Below, in pieces: positions 36,231 through 43,286 of a stretch of DNA of 64,000 bases. The notes beneath the pieces were generated by a model. It ran no database searches and was not told the DNA's origin. It saw only the letters and a program-made list of their open reading frames with translations. The translations under genes were made by a program, and so were the position numbers. Position 1 is the stretch's first letter. Each line of letters begins with the position of its first letter. Source of the DNA: Herbaspirillum huttiense (GTDB lineage Bacteria; Pseudomonadota; Gammaproteobacteria; Burkholderiales; Burkholderiaceae_D). Where the stretch lies: positions 4,526,001 through 4,590,000 of the forward strand of contig NZ_CP037993.1 of the NCBI RefSeq assembly GCF_004367745.1, written 5' to 3'.

Positions 36231-36569
36231 ATGGCTCCGAACAACACCGTTTTCCCAGTAGAAGCAGGAAAAGTCAGACTTTTAGCGGCCCGGCATGTTC
36301 TGCCCGCGTTCTTTCTCTTGGCTCAGAATCATTATCAGCGTAGAGACATATCGGCTGTCGACCTAGCTCTCTTTATTCAAGAGTACTCGCATGACGCGAT
36401 GACAGATTTACTGATGTCTCCTTGCTTTAACTCCCAAGATGTCATTGACGAAGCACTTTTCATTGCAAAATGCGTTGGTCCAGAAAATCTACCGATTTTA
36501 TCGACTCATCTGGAGACAGTGGATATTGAGGTGATTAAACAAGACGCATTAAAACTGTTCGTCTGGTGA
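36231..36569 (+). CDS. Hypothetical protein
   Basis: A 112-residue protein I do not recognise, mostly helical (VRLLAARHVLPAFFLLAQNHY, DALKLFVW at the end). The ATG at 36231 has GAGGATCAAAA upstream. Codon use is much less GC-biased than in the left half, consistent with acquired DNA. No neighbour partners are evident; an IS21 relic follows 90 bp downstream. Confidence 0.5.
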   Translation: MAPNNTVFPVEAGKVRLLAARHVLPAFFLLAQNHYQRRDISAVDLALFIQEYSHDAMTDLLMSPCFNSQDVIDEALFIAKCVGPENLPILSTHLETVDIEVIKQDALKLFVW

Positions 36570-36658
36570 TGCCAGTTTCCGCGAAGATTCCTGAGTCGCC
36601 AAGGCCTCCCAATAGCAGGCCGACAGCTCCTCCGCGAAAGAATTCTGAAGTGCCGAGA

Positions 36659-37150
36659 TGTTGAATTGCACTGAACACTGACGTACTTTCCCTGGAGATT
36701 TTCATCGTAAGTTGCCCCGTGTTTAGTCCACAATCCTGCTTACGACAGCGAGCAGGAGAACGGAGTAATGGAGTGATAGACGAGGCCTACTCGGAATCAT
36801 TCGCCGCTGGTACATCAGAGACCAAATCTCCATTAGAGAAATCGCCCGCAGATTGGACATTTCCCGAAACATGGTTCGATGCAGCATTCAATCAGAAGAA
36901 TCGAGCCCTCCTACTTCAACAGGCAATCAGCGAGTTCGCTAGACGAATTCGCGCCTCGACTATCAGCTTGGCTCGGCGCTGAGGCAGTTAAATCGCACAA
37001 GCAAAGACGAACTCTGAAACAAATGTTCCTAGATCTATGGGAGCTGGCTATGAAGGGCCGTATAACCGCGTGGCAGCCTTCCGCAGGCAGTGGAGGGGGA
37101 CAAGATGGAGAGGGGCAATTCTGCGAACCAATCAACAGAGAAGCAACACA
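36659..37150 (+). pseudogene. Relic of an IS21-family element with degenerate istA
   Basis: A TGTTGAATTGCACTGAACAC stretch at 36659 resembles an IS21-family terminus. It is followed by istA coding broken over frames: GTG-IDEAYS, then IIRRWYIRDQISIREIARR and LDISRNMVR (the N-terminal helix-turn-helix), then LDEFAPRLSAWLGAEAV, KQMFLDLWEL and, after another shift, YNRVAAFRRQWR. Several small deletions and frameshifts have destroyed it, and istB is absent. The relic marks past transposition near the island edge. Confidence 0.7.
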
Positions 37151-37151
37151 A

Positions 37152-37388
37152 TTAGGAGAAATAGTGCCGAAGATCGCTTGATTGTGTGTCCTTGATCGCT
37201 TTTGCCCACTCCGCAAATTGTTCCAGAGCTTCGGCATCTGCAATCGGCTCAGTGCTTTTTTTCGGGCGCACTGCCCGCCAGTAGACAATCAGGCGTCCAT
37301 CGAGATCCATATTGATGGACTGAACTGTCCGGGTGATGCCGCCATTACCGATGTAAGTCGAACGGGGCCTGATATCGCTTTGATCCAT
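37152..37388 (-). CDS. Hypothetical protein
   Basis: A 78-residue protein of unknown function. The ATG at 37388 is chosen because AAGGAT lies 5-6 bases upstream; a GTG at 37445 would extend it. It contains YIGNGGITRTVQSINMDLDGRL (first part) suggesting a beta hairpin, and an acidic helical end (ADAEALEQFAEWAKAIKD). It is in the same strand and neighbourhood as the EexN-like lipoprotein, separated by 78 bp. Confidence 0.5.
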   Translation of the reverse strand: MDQSDIRPRSTYIGNGGITRTVQSINMDLDGRLIVYWRAVRPKKSTEPIADAEALEQFAEWAKAIKDTQSSDLRHYFS

Positions 37389-37466
37389 ACTATCCTTACT
37401 GTCGCCAGATCTTGATGTACCGTGTCCGTACAGAATGTTCGTCACTGACGACTTACGTCTTCCCGC

Positions 37467-37781
37467 TTACTGATACTTCTTCGCCTCTTCGCGCATGCGT
37501 CGCTGATAATCAGAGTATTTGCTGTCCGAGCGAGCCTGCGCCGCATTCCGACAGTTGATTCCCTGGGCTGTCTCTTCCCAGGCCAACCGTTCAGACGGCG
37601 ACATTCTGCTCAGCTCCCCTTGCTCGATGGTCTTGCATTTGCCGGCTACTAGTTCGGCCTCTTCAACATGCTGACTGAAAAAGCTCAATGATTTGGGTTC
37701 GTCTGAAGGCGGTTTTTCACATCCACCCAAGACGAGGCCACATAGTGCGACCATGATCGACAGCGTGTTTCCCTGAAACAT
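37467..37781 (-). CDS. EexN-like entry-exclusion lipoprotein
   Basis: A 104-residue lipoprotein. The signal segment ends in a lipobox LVLGGC, so Cys21 would be lipidated. The mature part has the pattern of EexN proteins of conjugative elements: SFFSQHVEEAELVAGKC, SERLAWEETAQGINCRNA with two spaced cysteines. EexN prevents entry of a second copy of the same element. The start at 37781 is preferred over the longer frame to 37877. It implies that a conjugation system is or was nearby, although no VirB/Trb genes occur in this window. Confidence 0.65.
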   Translation of the reverse strand: MFQGNTLSIMVALCGLVLGGCEKPPSDEPKSLSFFSQHVEEAELVAGKCKTIEQGELSRMSPSERLAWEETAQGINCRNAAQARSDSKYSDYQRRMREEAKKYQ

Positions 37782-37928
37782 ACGAGTAAAACCCCTTGGT
37801 AACGCCCTCCTCTGGCCTCGTGGCGTCGGCCGCCAGCCAGAGCGACGACAGCAATGCGCTCTATAGTACGAATACAAAACAAATTATAAACGCGAAATTC
37901 TGTCTTTTGACAGAATTAAAGGCGGACG

Positions 37929-38210
37929 GTGGAGCTGAAGTATCGAAAAGCCCTAGGCAGAGCCGTGCGTCGCCTGAGAAATCAGGCGTCATTGACGCAA
38001 GAGGAACTGGCTTTTGAAGCTGGGTTAGAAAGGAGCTATGTGAGCCTGGTCGAGCTGGCGCAAAAAGATCCCTCCTTCACAACGCTGCAGAAAATTGCTG
38101 GCGCCTTGAATTTTTCCATGCTGGAGCTTTTTCAAATCTACGAGGAAGAACTTAAATCGACTGACAAGGAATTGCCCCCTCGGCGCGGGCGTCCTGTGCC
38201 TAGAAAATAG
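37929..38210 (+). CDS. Small XRE-family HTH regulator
   Basis: A 93-residue repressor-type protein made almost entirely of one helix-turn-helix (about residues 8-62: LGRAVRRLRNQASLTQEELA and ERSYVSLVELAQKDPSFTTL), with a basic Pro-rich tail (PPRRGRPVPRK). It starts at a GTG with AAAGGCGG upstream and is divergent from the EexN gene. Such regulators often control transfer or defence genes in mobile elements. The spacing to EexN (147 bp) allows mutual regulation. Confidence 0.8.
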   Translation: MELKYRKALGRAVRRLRNQASLTQEELAFEAGLERSYVSLVELAQKDPSFTTLQKIAGALNFSMLELFQIYEEELKSTDKELPPRRGRPVPRK

Positions 38211-38343
38211 AGCAAAACGTCTGCACCAAGCAGCTGACGTTGACCCGCTACCACTGAGGTCTTTTCTATTCTCAAGGTGGCCTCTACTTTCCGACATGAA
38301 CAAGCAAAGATGAAGGAGAGAGTGGATGCTGAAAGAGATCGCA

Positions 38344-39093
38344 TCAGAACGCGGTAGGTTCTTCTGGAGCAAACCAGTGAGCAGGTTTAAAGATAGGTTT
38401 TTTCTTCGTGGCGATCATATCTGGGAGCTGCGCCTCTTGCAGTTGCTGATCACTCAAAGAACCAATAACCCAATCGGCAATATTGGAGAGCGACCCACTT
38501 GCCCGCCTAGGACCTCCCCCGGCGCTCGACCGGATGGGCATAACAACGCCTCTTACAATTTTCGGGAAATGGTTCTTGATAGCTTGTAGCGCAGGCTCGG
38601 CATCGCTATCGTTTGAAACTAGGATGAGACGGTCGTAATGTCCGGTCATCGCATCAGCAAACATGTTGATCGCCAAATTGACGTCCGTCTGCTTTTCCTC
38701 GAGCTTCCACACTCTGACACGGCGGTGGCGGTCATAGGGCTGCCCCTCAACAAACTCAGGCAGCAATGTTCCACTTCTGTCGAACGAATGCTTTCCGTAG
38801 ATAGGTTTATAACGTTCCCCGTAAAGCACCTGCAACGCACGATGGTAACTAGACTGGGCGATGACAGAAGCCTCGCGATTTGTCGCAAAGTTGGCCAACG
38901 CATGAGCGGTAAAAACCTTAACCTGGGTGAGCTCTTCATTCTGGTCTCTGTCAGCCAGAATTTTCTCGAATAGCTTAACGACATCAAGCCACTTGTAGGA
39001 AGTGCCCCTTAATCTGCCGTAATAGAGGTTGTAGCCGTCAACATAGACGACCGTGCGTATACGCTTTGTTTTTGTGGGTAGGGCGTGTTCCAC
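38344..39093 (-). CDS. NYN domain protein (LabA/DUF88 family)
   Basis: A 249-residue protein with a PIN-like NYN nuclease fold. The conserved acidic positions are visible: Asp near 19 (VVYVDGYNLYYGRL), Asp near 137 (EEKQTDVNLAINMFADA) and the pair in LILVSNDSDAEP (about 160). NYN proteins are thought to be RNases or regulators of RNA. The C-terminal tail (after about 215) is not conserved. It is isolated between the XRE gene and a terminator-like hairpin, and codon use is of the acquired type. A defence role is possible but unproven. Confidence 0.8.
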   Translation of the reverse strand: MEHALPTKTKRIRTVVYVDGYNLYYGRLRGTSYKWLDVVKLFEKILADRDQNEELTQVKVFTAHALANFATNREASVIAQSSYHRALQVLYGERYKPIYGKHSFDRSGTLLPEFVEGQPYDRHRRVRVWKLEEKQTDVNLAINMFADAMTGHYDRLILVSNDSDAEPALQAIKNHFPKIVRGVVMPIRSSAGGGPRRASGSLSNIADWVIGSLSDQQLQEAQLPDMIATKKKPIFKPAHWFAPEEPTAF

Positions 39094-39110
39094 AATTGTC
39101 CCCAGATGTG

Positions 39111-39134
39111 AAAAAGCCGCCCATAAGAGCGGCT
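39111..39134 (-). terminator. Terminator-like hairpin upstream of the NYN gene
   Basis: On the minus strand AGCCGC, an eight-base loop and GCGGCT are followed by TTTTTC. It lies upstream of the NYN gene, so it may stop transcription arriving from the right or attenuate a long leader. The gap 39094-39451 contains nothing else recognisable. Confidence 0.5.
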
Positions 39135-39451
39135 CTTTCGTTCCAAGTGGGGGGCCAATTTAATGACGCCACAAGGAATGAGTGGTAAAGCAATTCTCGC
39201 ACAAATGTAACGGGTTCGTCAATTGCGCCTCTTTCACGGTGTCCTGCCAAGTGCTTGCTAGGCGATTGTTAGCTTGTAAAACGACATCTGTGCTGGAGCA
39301 ACGCTTCACTCGAATAAAAATAATTTCCCCTAGGGAATTTCTGCATTTGGGCTCGCCACCAATTCAAAACGAAAGAAAATTGATATAAAATCCGGTTAGC
39401 GGAAAGTCGTGGTGTTTTGTTGTTGTTCTTCTAATTTGAGGAGTTGGCATC

Positions 39452-40096
39452 GTGCGAGACGTTCTTCTGTCGTATCTAGCAGGTCGTATCCCCCATGAAT
39501 TCGTGAAGCAGTTGCCTGAGTCCTTGGAGGCAGCATACTTTGATGCACATCGGAACGCAGAGCAAAGATGCGCGGTACCTGAGCGCGTCCGAGTACGAGG
39601 GCAATTGCGCCATTATTACCAAAACGGCGCGCTCCGTGAATTGGCTGAGCGGTTCGGGATTGATGCGACAGCGCCTCATACTAAGCCTAAGGGGGAGCGA
39701 TATACACGCCTTGTATTTGAGGACATCGTTTTGGGACGTACGGGTGTGCGCTTCGCAAATAAGATGCCGGCACCGGCGAAGCACCGTAAGGCTATAGCCG
39801 CACTGAATGAGCGTTTCGAGCCATATACGCCGGATTTATTTGAGGCACCACAACGGCATGTCAATGATGGGCTTGGTGTACTGCTGGTGACAGTCCATCC
39901 GGGCAAGGAACAAGATCAGTCCGTCCCTAGTCATTTTGTTGTGGGAGTCCCGTATACTAATCTCAAAGGGTGGCATATGTTTGAGCCACTGGCAGCGCTG
40001 CTCGCGGCTTATGAGCCTGCACAGCAGCTGGAAACAAAGGACATTGCGTACCCGACATTGAAGAAGATGTTGCGGGACGCCGAAGGCGGAAATTAA
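39452..40096 (+). CDS. Hypothetical protein paired with the HTH-ImmA/IrrE gene
   Basis: A 214-residue protein without a family I can name. It starts at a GTG with GAGGAG seven bases upstream. It has a basic N-terminal half (ERVRVRGQLRHYYQNGALRE, then an HTH-like segment LAERFGIDATAPHTKPKGE) and a central beta-rich part (LGVLLVTVHPGKEQDQSVPS and VVGVPYTNLKGWHMFEPL). The last residues form a helix. The next gene starts only six bases after its stop, so the two form a transcription unit in which this protein may be the peptidase's partner or substrate. Confidence 0.6.
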   Translation: MRDVLLSYLAGRIPHEFVKQLPESLEAAYFDAHRNAEQRCAVPERVRVRGQLRHYYQNGALRELAERFGIDATAPHTKPKGERYTRLVFEDIVLGRTGVRFANKMPAPAKHRKAIAALNERFEPYTPDLFEAPQRHVNDGLGVLLVTVHPGKEQDQSVPSHFVVGVPYTNLKGWHMFEPLAALLAAYEPAQQLETKDIAYPTLKKMLRDAEGGN

Positions 40097-40101
40097 GGAA
40101 A

Positions 40102-41295
40102 ATGAGAAGCGGAGTATCAAGCTTTCAACCAGAGCGAATGCTACAGGCAAGGGAAGCCCGAGGGCTGACTCAAGCTGCAATCGCTGTGATGACAGGCAAA
40201 TCACCATCAACGGTCTCGAAATGGGAGAACGGTAGCCAGACGCCAGAATTACCGGCACTCGCTGCTTTGGCTCAATCGTTGGGGGTACCTGAACAGTTTC
40301 TGCTCAGACCAATGCCTGAGATGGGCGCATCTCCCTATTTCTTCAGAAGTAATCAAGCCATCACGAAAGAAGCCCAATCTATCGCGCGACGTCGCCTGGA
40401 GTGGCTCAACGAGATGTCTATTGCACTGCAAGATTGGGTTGATTGGCCGGTGATTACTGTGCCACGTTTAGGCACTGGAGATTACCGAAAGCTGAACGAC
40501 AGCGATATCGAGGACTTTGCTGCAGAATGCCGACGCCAGTGGCAATTGGGTAACGGTCCCATTGAAAATGTCGCCTTGGTTCTTGAAAATGCCGGCGTGA
40601 TCTGTGTTCGGGAGTCACTTGGCTATGACCGGATGGATGGTGTTTCTAAATGGTTTGCAACTGACTCCCGCCCTTATGTTTTTTTGGCGGCAGACAAAGC
40701 AAATGGTATCCGTAGCCGGTTCGATGCAGCCCATGAGCTAGGGCATTTGGTTATGCATTGGGATGTCGCCACTATCGACTATGTGCGGCAACCAGAATTG
40801 GAGCGCCAAGCACACTTATTCGCGGCCGCCTTTTTACTTCCTAGTGAAACCTTTGCAGCTGAAGTATCTTCCCCCTCGCTTGATACGTTCTTGGCCTTGA
40901 AGTCCCGCTGGAAGGTATCAATCGCCGCAATGATTATGCGCTGCAAGCAATTGGGCATCATTGATGACGCCTATGCAGTACGGCTCTGGAAGAATTATTC
41001 GGCTAGAGGGTGGCGCCGTGGCGAACCCATGGACGATGTGTTCCCAGTTGAACATATGCGATTGATTCCTAGGGCTATTAGCTTGATCGTTGAGTCCACT
41101 CAGATGAGCCGATTGGCTTTGCTTGATCGACTCGGGTTGTTTGGCGGGGACACCGCAAGTTTATGCTCGCTTCCCGAGGGGTATTTTGATGCGCCGGCTC
41201 AGCTAACGAGATTGGAACCGCGTGTGCGTGGTCTTGAGGGGGCAGCCATGGTTAATGGAACTGCCACGGTCTTGAGTTTTCCGCCTCGGCGATAG
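40102..41295 (+). CDS. XRE HTH plus ImmA/IrrE-family metallopeptidase
   Basis: A 397-residue fusion. The N-terminal XRE helix-turn-helix is at about residues 12-66 (LTQAAIAVMTGKSPSTVSKW). The zinc peptidase domain follows with HELGH at 211-215 and a probable third ligand Glu in PELERQAHLFAAAFLLP (about 230). ImmA/IrrE peptidases cleave phage-type repressors or stress regulators, relieving repression. The upstream gene is tightly linked (5-bp gap). A long hairpin follows the stop. Similar two-gene units occur on plasmids and ICEs, some as toxin-antitoxin-like modules. Confidence 0.85.
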   Translation: MRSGVSSFQPERMLQAREARGLTQAAIAVMTGKSPSTVSKWENGSQTPELPALAALAQSLGVPEQFLLRPMPEMGASPYFFRSNQAITKEAQSIARRRLEWLNEMSIALQDWVDWPVITVPRLGTGDYRKLNDSDIEDFAAECRRQWQLGNGPIENVALVLENAGVICVRESLGYDRMDGVSKWFATDSRPYVFLAADKANGIRSRFDAAHELGHLVMHWDVATIDYVRQPELERQAHLFAAAFLLPSETFAAEVSSPSLDTFLALKSRWKVSIAAMIMRCKQLGIIDDAYAVRLWKNYSARGWRRGEPMDDVFPVEHMRLIPRAISLIVESTQMSRLALLDRLGLFGGDTASLCSLPEGYFDAPAQLTRLEPRVRGLEGAAMVNGTATVLSFPPRR

Positions 41296-41323
41296 TTGAG
41301 GCTTATCAGTGGCCAAATGCATT

Positions 41324-41379
41324 AAGGTCACAATCTTTTCGTCGCAGAGTCGAATTTCTCGTGGAAAGACTGTGACCTT
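41324..41379 (+). repeat. Long inverted repeat after the ImmA/IrrE gene
   Basis: AAGGTCACAATCTTT (41324-41338) and AAAGACTGTGACCTT (41365-41379) pair with one G-T mismatch, giving a 15-bp stem with a 26-nt loop. It might be a terminator of this unit or the core of a small RNA. The remainder of the gap to 41754 has a second short hairpin (GCCCAC/GTGGGC at 41524-41539) and no convincing gene. Confidence 0.45.
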
Positions 41380-41754
41380 TGTTATTTCTCGCGGCTGTGG
41401 GCGCTCGACCCTCTATAGAGCCACTCAATTCCCTTTTAATTGATCCGCAATGCACTTAGGTTGCCCGGCATCGGTTTCGCAGCCGGCTTGGTGCTGCATC
41501 GAATGCATGTCCTAAAGAAAACAGCCCACCGAAGTGGGCCGTTTCAAATATCGTTTGTCTTGTGGGGGAGGCAACCACCGTACGGCTTTGCCCGCTTGTC
41601 CTCAAGCGCACGAAGCAAGTATATCACCGCTTTTTTGTTTGAGAGCTATGCTGAAGGAAGGTCAAATACCCGAGCAATTTCCCGAAGTGGCAAGGGGCAT
41701 GATCGGCGGCATCAATGTTCCGTTCTAAGCAGATCAGCATTAAAGGAGTTTGCA

Positions 41755-42009
41755 ATGGCAATTACTTCCTTATCCAAAGAAGAGTTTTCCCAGGATGTGC
41801 ATAAGGCGATGAGTGCGACCGCGAACGGTTCTGTCGTCATTGCTGATCGTGGCACACCAACACATGTATTGCTCAGTTACGCCGATTATCAACGCTTACT
41901 CGCGCAGAAGCGCAGCATTGCCAGCAGCCTGGCCATGCCCGGCGATTCTGATGTCGAATTCGAGGCTCCGCGCATCAATCTTGGTGTTCGCCCGGCAGAC
42001 TTCACGTGA
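41755..42009 (+). CDS. Phd/YefM-family antitoxin, toxin partner lost
   Basis: An 84-residue type II antitoxin (prevent-host-death family). The Phd fold occupies residues 1-55 (MAITSLSKEEFSQDVHKAM, HVLLSYADYQRLL), and the C-terminal tail (PRINLGVRPADF) is the toxin-binding type. AAAGGAG lies just upstream. A GTG overlaps its stop (GTGA), as in coupled toxin genes, but that frame ends after 13 codons. An intact toxin is not present. It may be a relic or a free antitoxin acting on related toxins elsewhere. Confidence 0.8.
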   Translation: MAITSLSKEEFSQDVHKAMSATANGSVVIADRGTPTHVLLSYADYQRLLAQKRSIASSLAMPGDSDVEFEAPRINLGVRPADFT

Positions 42010-42047
42010 CCCTAGTTGGGCAAGGATCGAATCTACTATTCACCTAG
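42006..42047 (+). pseudogene. Stub of the partner toxin gene
   Basis: GTG overlapping the antitoxin stop opens a 13-codon frame starting M-T-L-V before TAG at 42045. VapC (PIN) toxins coupled to Phd antitoxins commonly begin with a similar short hydrophobic strand. The DNA after it does not continue as a PIN domain in any frame I read, so the toxin was probably removed by deletion or insertion. The call rests on position and start only. Confidence 0.35.
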
Positions 42048-42058
42048 CAGGACTTTAG

Positions 42059-42106
42059 GCCGGCAGCTGAATGGTTCCAGAATTTCACGCCGGCAGGTGG
42101 ATGGTT
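42059..42106. repeat. Pair of 18-bp direct repeats
   Basis: GCCGGCAGCTGAATGGTT (42059-42076) and GCCGGCAGGTGGATGGTT (42089-42106) match at 16 of 18 positions with a 30-bp period. Spaced terminal repeats like these are typical of the ends of IS21- or Tn-type elements, and they sit just where the toxin gene was lost. The rest of the gap up to 42296 shows no gene. Confidence 0.45.
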
Positions 42107-42296
42107 GCATTGCATGAAATTGCAGAGCCAAATTGGGCAGAAACAGACTTCCGAAATTAGTGAAATAAGCCATACGAATGTGGGCTTATTGATTTTTCAA
42201 GCATCCCTCTAAACCAGTCGGTGCAAGTCAACCGCTATCGCGGATAACAACGTCTCGCTTCATTTGCGCAGAAACAACTACGCCAAAATTAATATT

Positions 42297-42329
42297 GTAT
42301 CTAACTCTACATAATGTAGAGTTAGATAC
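42297..42329. promoter_or_regulatory. 33-bp near-perfect palindrome at the chrB start, candidate ChrB operator
   Basis: Arms of 16 bases (GTATCTAACTCTACAT and its reverse complement) surround one central base. The last base is immediately followed by the ATG of chrB. There is no Shine-Dalgarno sequence between them. If the start is right, the mRNA is leaderless or nearly so, and an operator here would block both polymerase and translation start. ChrB itself is the known chromate-responsive regulator. Confidence 0.65.
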
Positions 42330-43286
42330 ATGAACACTTCACCAACTAGTTGGCACCTCCTGATTGCCAGCCTTCCTAGCACTGGCGCTACTGCCCGCAT
42401 GCGGCTTTGGCGTGCCATCAAGGCCCTAGGTTGCTCGTCTCTTCGTGATGGTGCCTATCTCCTCCCTGAGCGCCCCGGACACGCCAAAACACTGGCGGAA
42501 TTGGCCAAACAAACCAACATCGAGGGAGGCGAAGCCTGGCTTGTGACAGTGTTGCCATGTAGTGAGGAGGATGAGCAAGCCTTCTTGGCGCGGTTTGACC
42601 GCACCAAAGAGCACAGCGATTTTTTGACGCTGCTCGTGGAGGCAAAGAAAGAACTGTCATCGCGAACGCCAGCAGATATAGCCAAAACCCTCAAAAAACT
42701 GGCCAAAGAAAGAGAAGCCATTCAGAAAATCGACTTCTTCCCCAACGAAGCCACCTTGGACGCAAATGCTGCCTGGGGCGACTTCGTGGAAAAAGCCAAT
42801 GCAATCTTGTCTCCAGCCGAACCCCAACCGCAAGCACGGGATCTTCAGGTGCTGAACACGCAGGAATATCAAGGGCGTACCTGGGCGACCCGACGCCACC
42901 TATGGGTAGACCGTGTGGCCAGCGCTTGGCTTATCCGGCGCTTCATCGACCCCGCGGCTCAATTCCTCTGGCTGGACAGCCCGGCAGACTGCCCGGCCGA
43001 TGCACTGGGCTTCGACTTCAACGACGCTACGTTCACGCATGTCGGCGACAAGGTGACCTTTGAGGTGCTGGTCGCCAGCTTCCAGTTGCCCTCTACTCCG
43101 GGAATAGAGCGGCTGTCCGCTCTTGTTCACGCGCTCGATGCCGGCGGCGAGGCGCCACCGGAAGCGGCGGGCTTCGAGGCAATTCTCACTGGTGCGCGCG
43201 CTCGTCTGGCTGACGATGACGCCTTTCTGGCGGAAGTCGGAGCCATTCTGGATTCGCTTCTTGCTCACTACAACAAGGACACATGA
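42330..43286 (+). CDS. chrB: Chromate resistance regulator/accessory protein ChrB
   Basis: A 318-residue ChrB. The N-terminal half (about 1-150; SWHLLIASLPSTGATARMRL, ALGCSSLRDGAYLLP) and the C-terminal ChrB domain (about 180-310; RRHLWVDRVASAWLIRRFID, ALGFDFNDATFTHVGDKVTF) are complete. ChrB senses chromate and represses chrA in Ochrobactrum and Cupriavidus systems. The gene overlaps chrA by four bases (ATGA). A long palindrome abuts the start codon. Confidence 0.9.
   Translation: MNTSPTSWHLLIASLPSTGATARMRLWRAIKALGCSSLRDGAYLLPERPGHAKTLAELAKQTNIEGGEAWLVTVLPCSEEDEQAFLARFDRTKEHSDFLTLLVEAKKELSSRTPADIAKTLKKLAKEREAIQKIDFFPNEATLDANAAWGDFVEKANAILSPAEPQPQARDLQVLNTQEYQGRTWATRRHLWVDRVASAWLIRRFIDPAAQFLWLDSPADCPADALGFDFNDATFTHVGDKVTFEVLVASFQLPSTPGIERLSALVHALDAGGEAPPEAAGFEAILTGARARLADDDAFLAEVGAILDSLLAHYNKDT

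Noticed and set aside
37929-38210. Antitoxin of a HigBA-type pair
   Set aside because: The XRE protein has no toxin-sized gene next to it on the same strand; the neighbour is the divergent EexN-like lipoprotein.
39330-39360. A further copy of the ATTTGGGC promoter element near 39343
   Set aside because: Only the GCATTTGGGCT core matches, the flanking GC and AA positions and a -10 at 23 bp are missing, and it lies in the mobile region.
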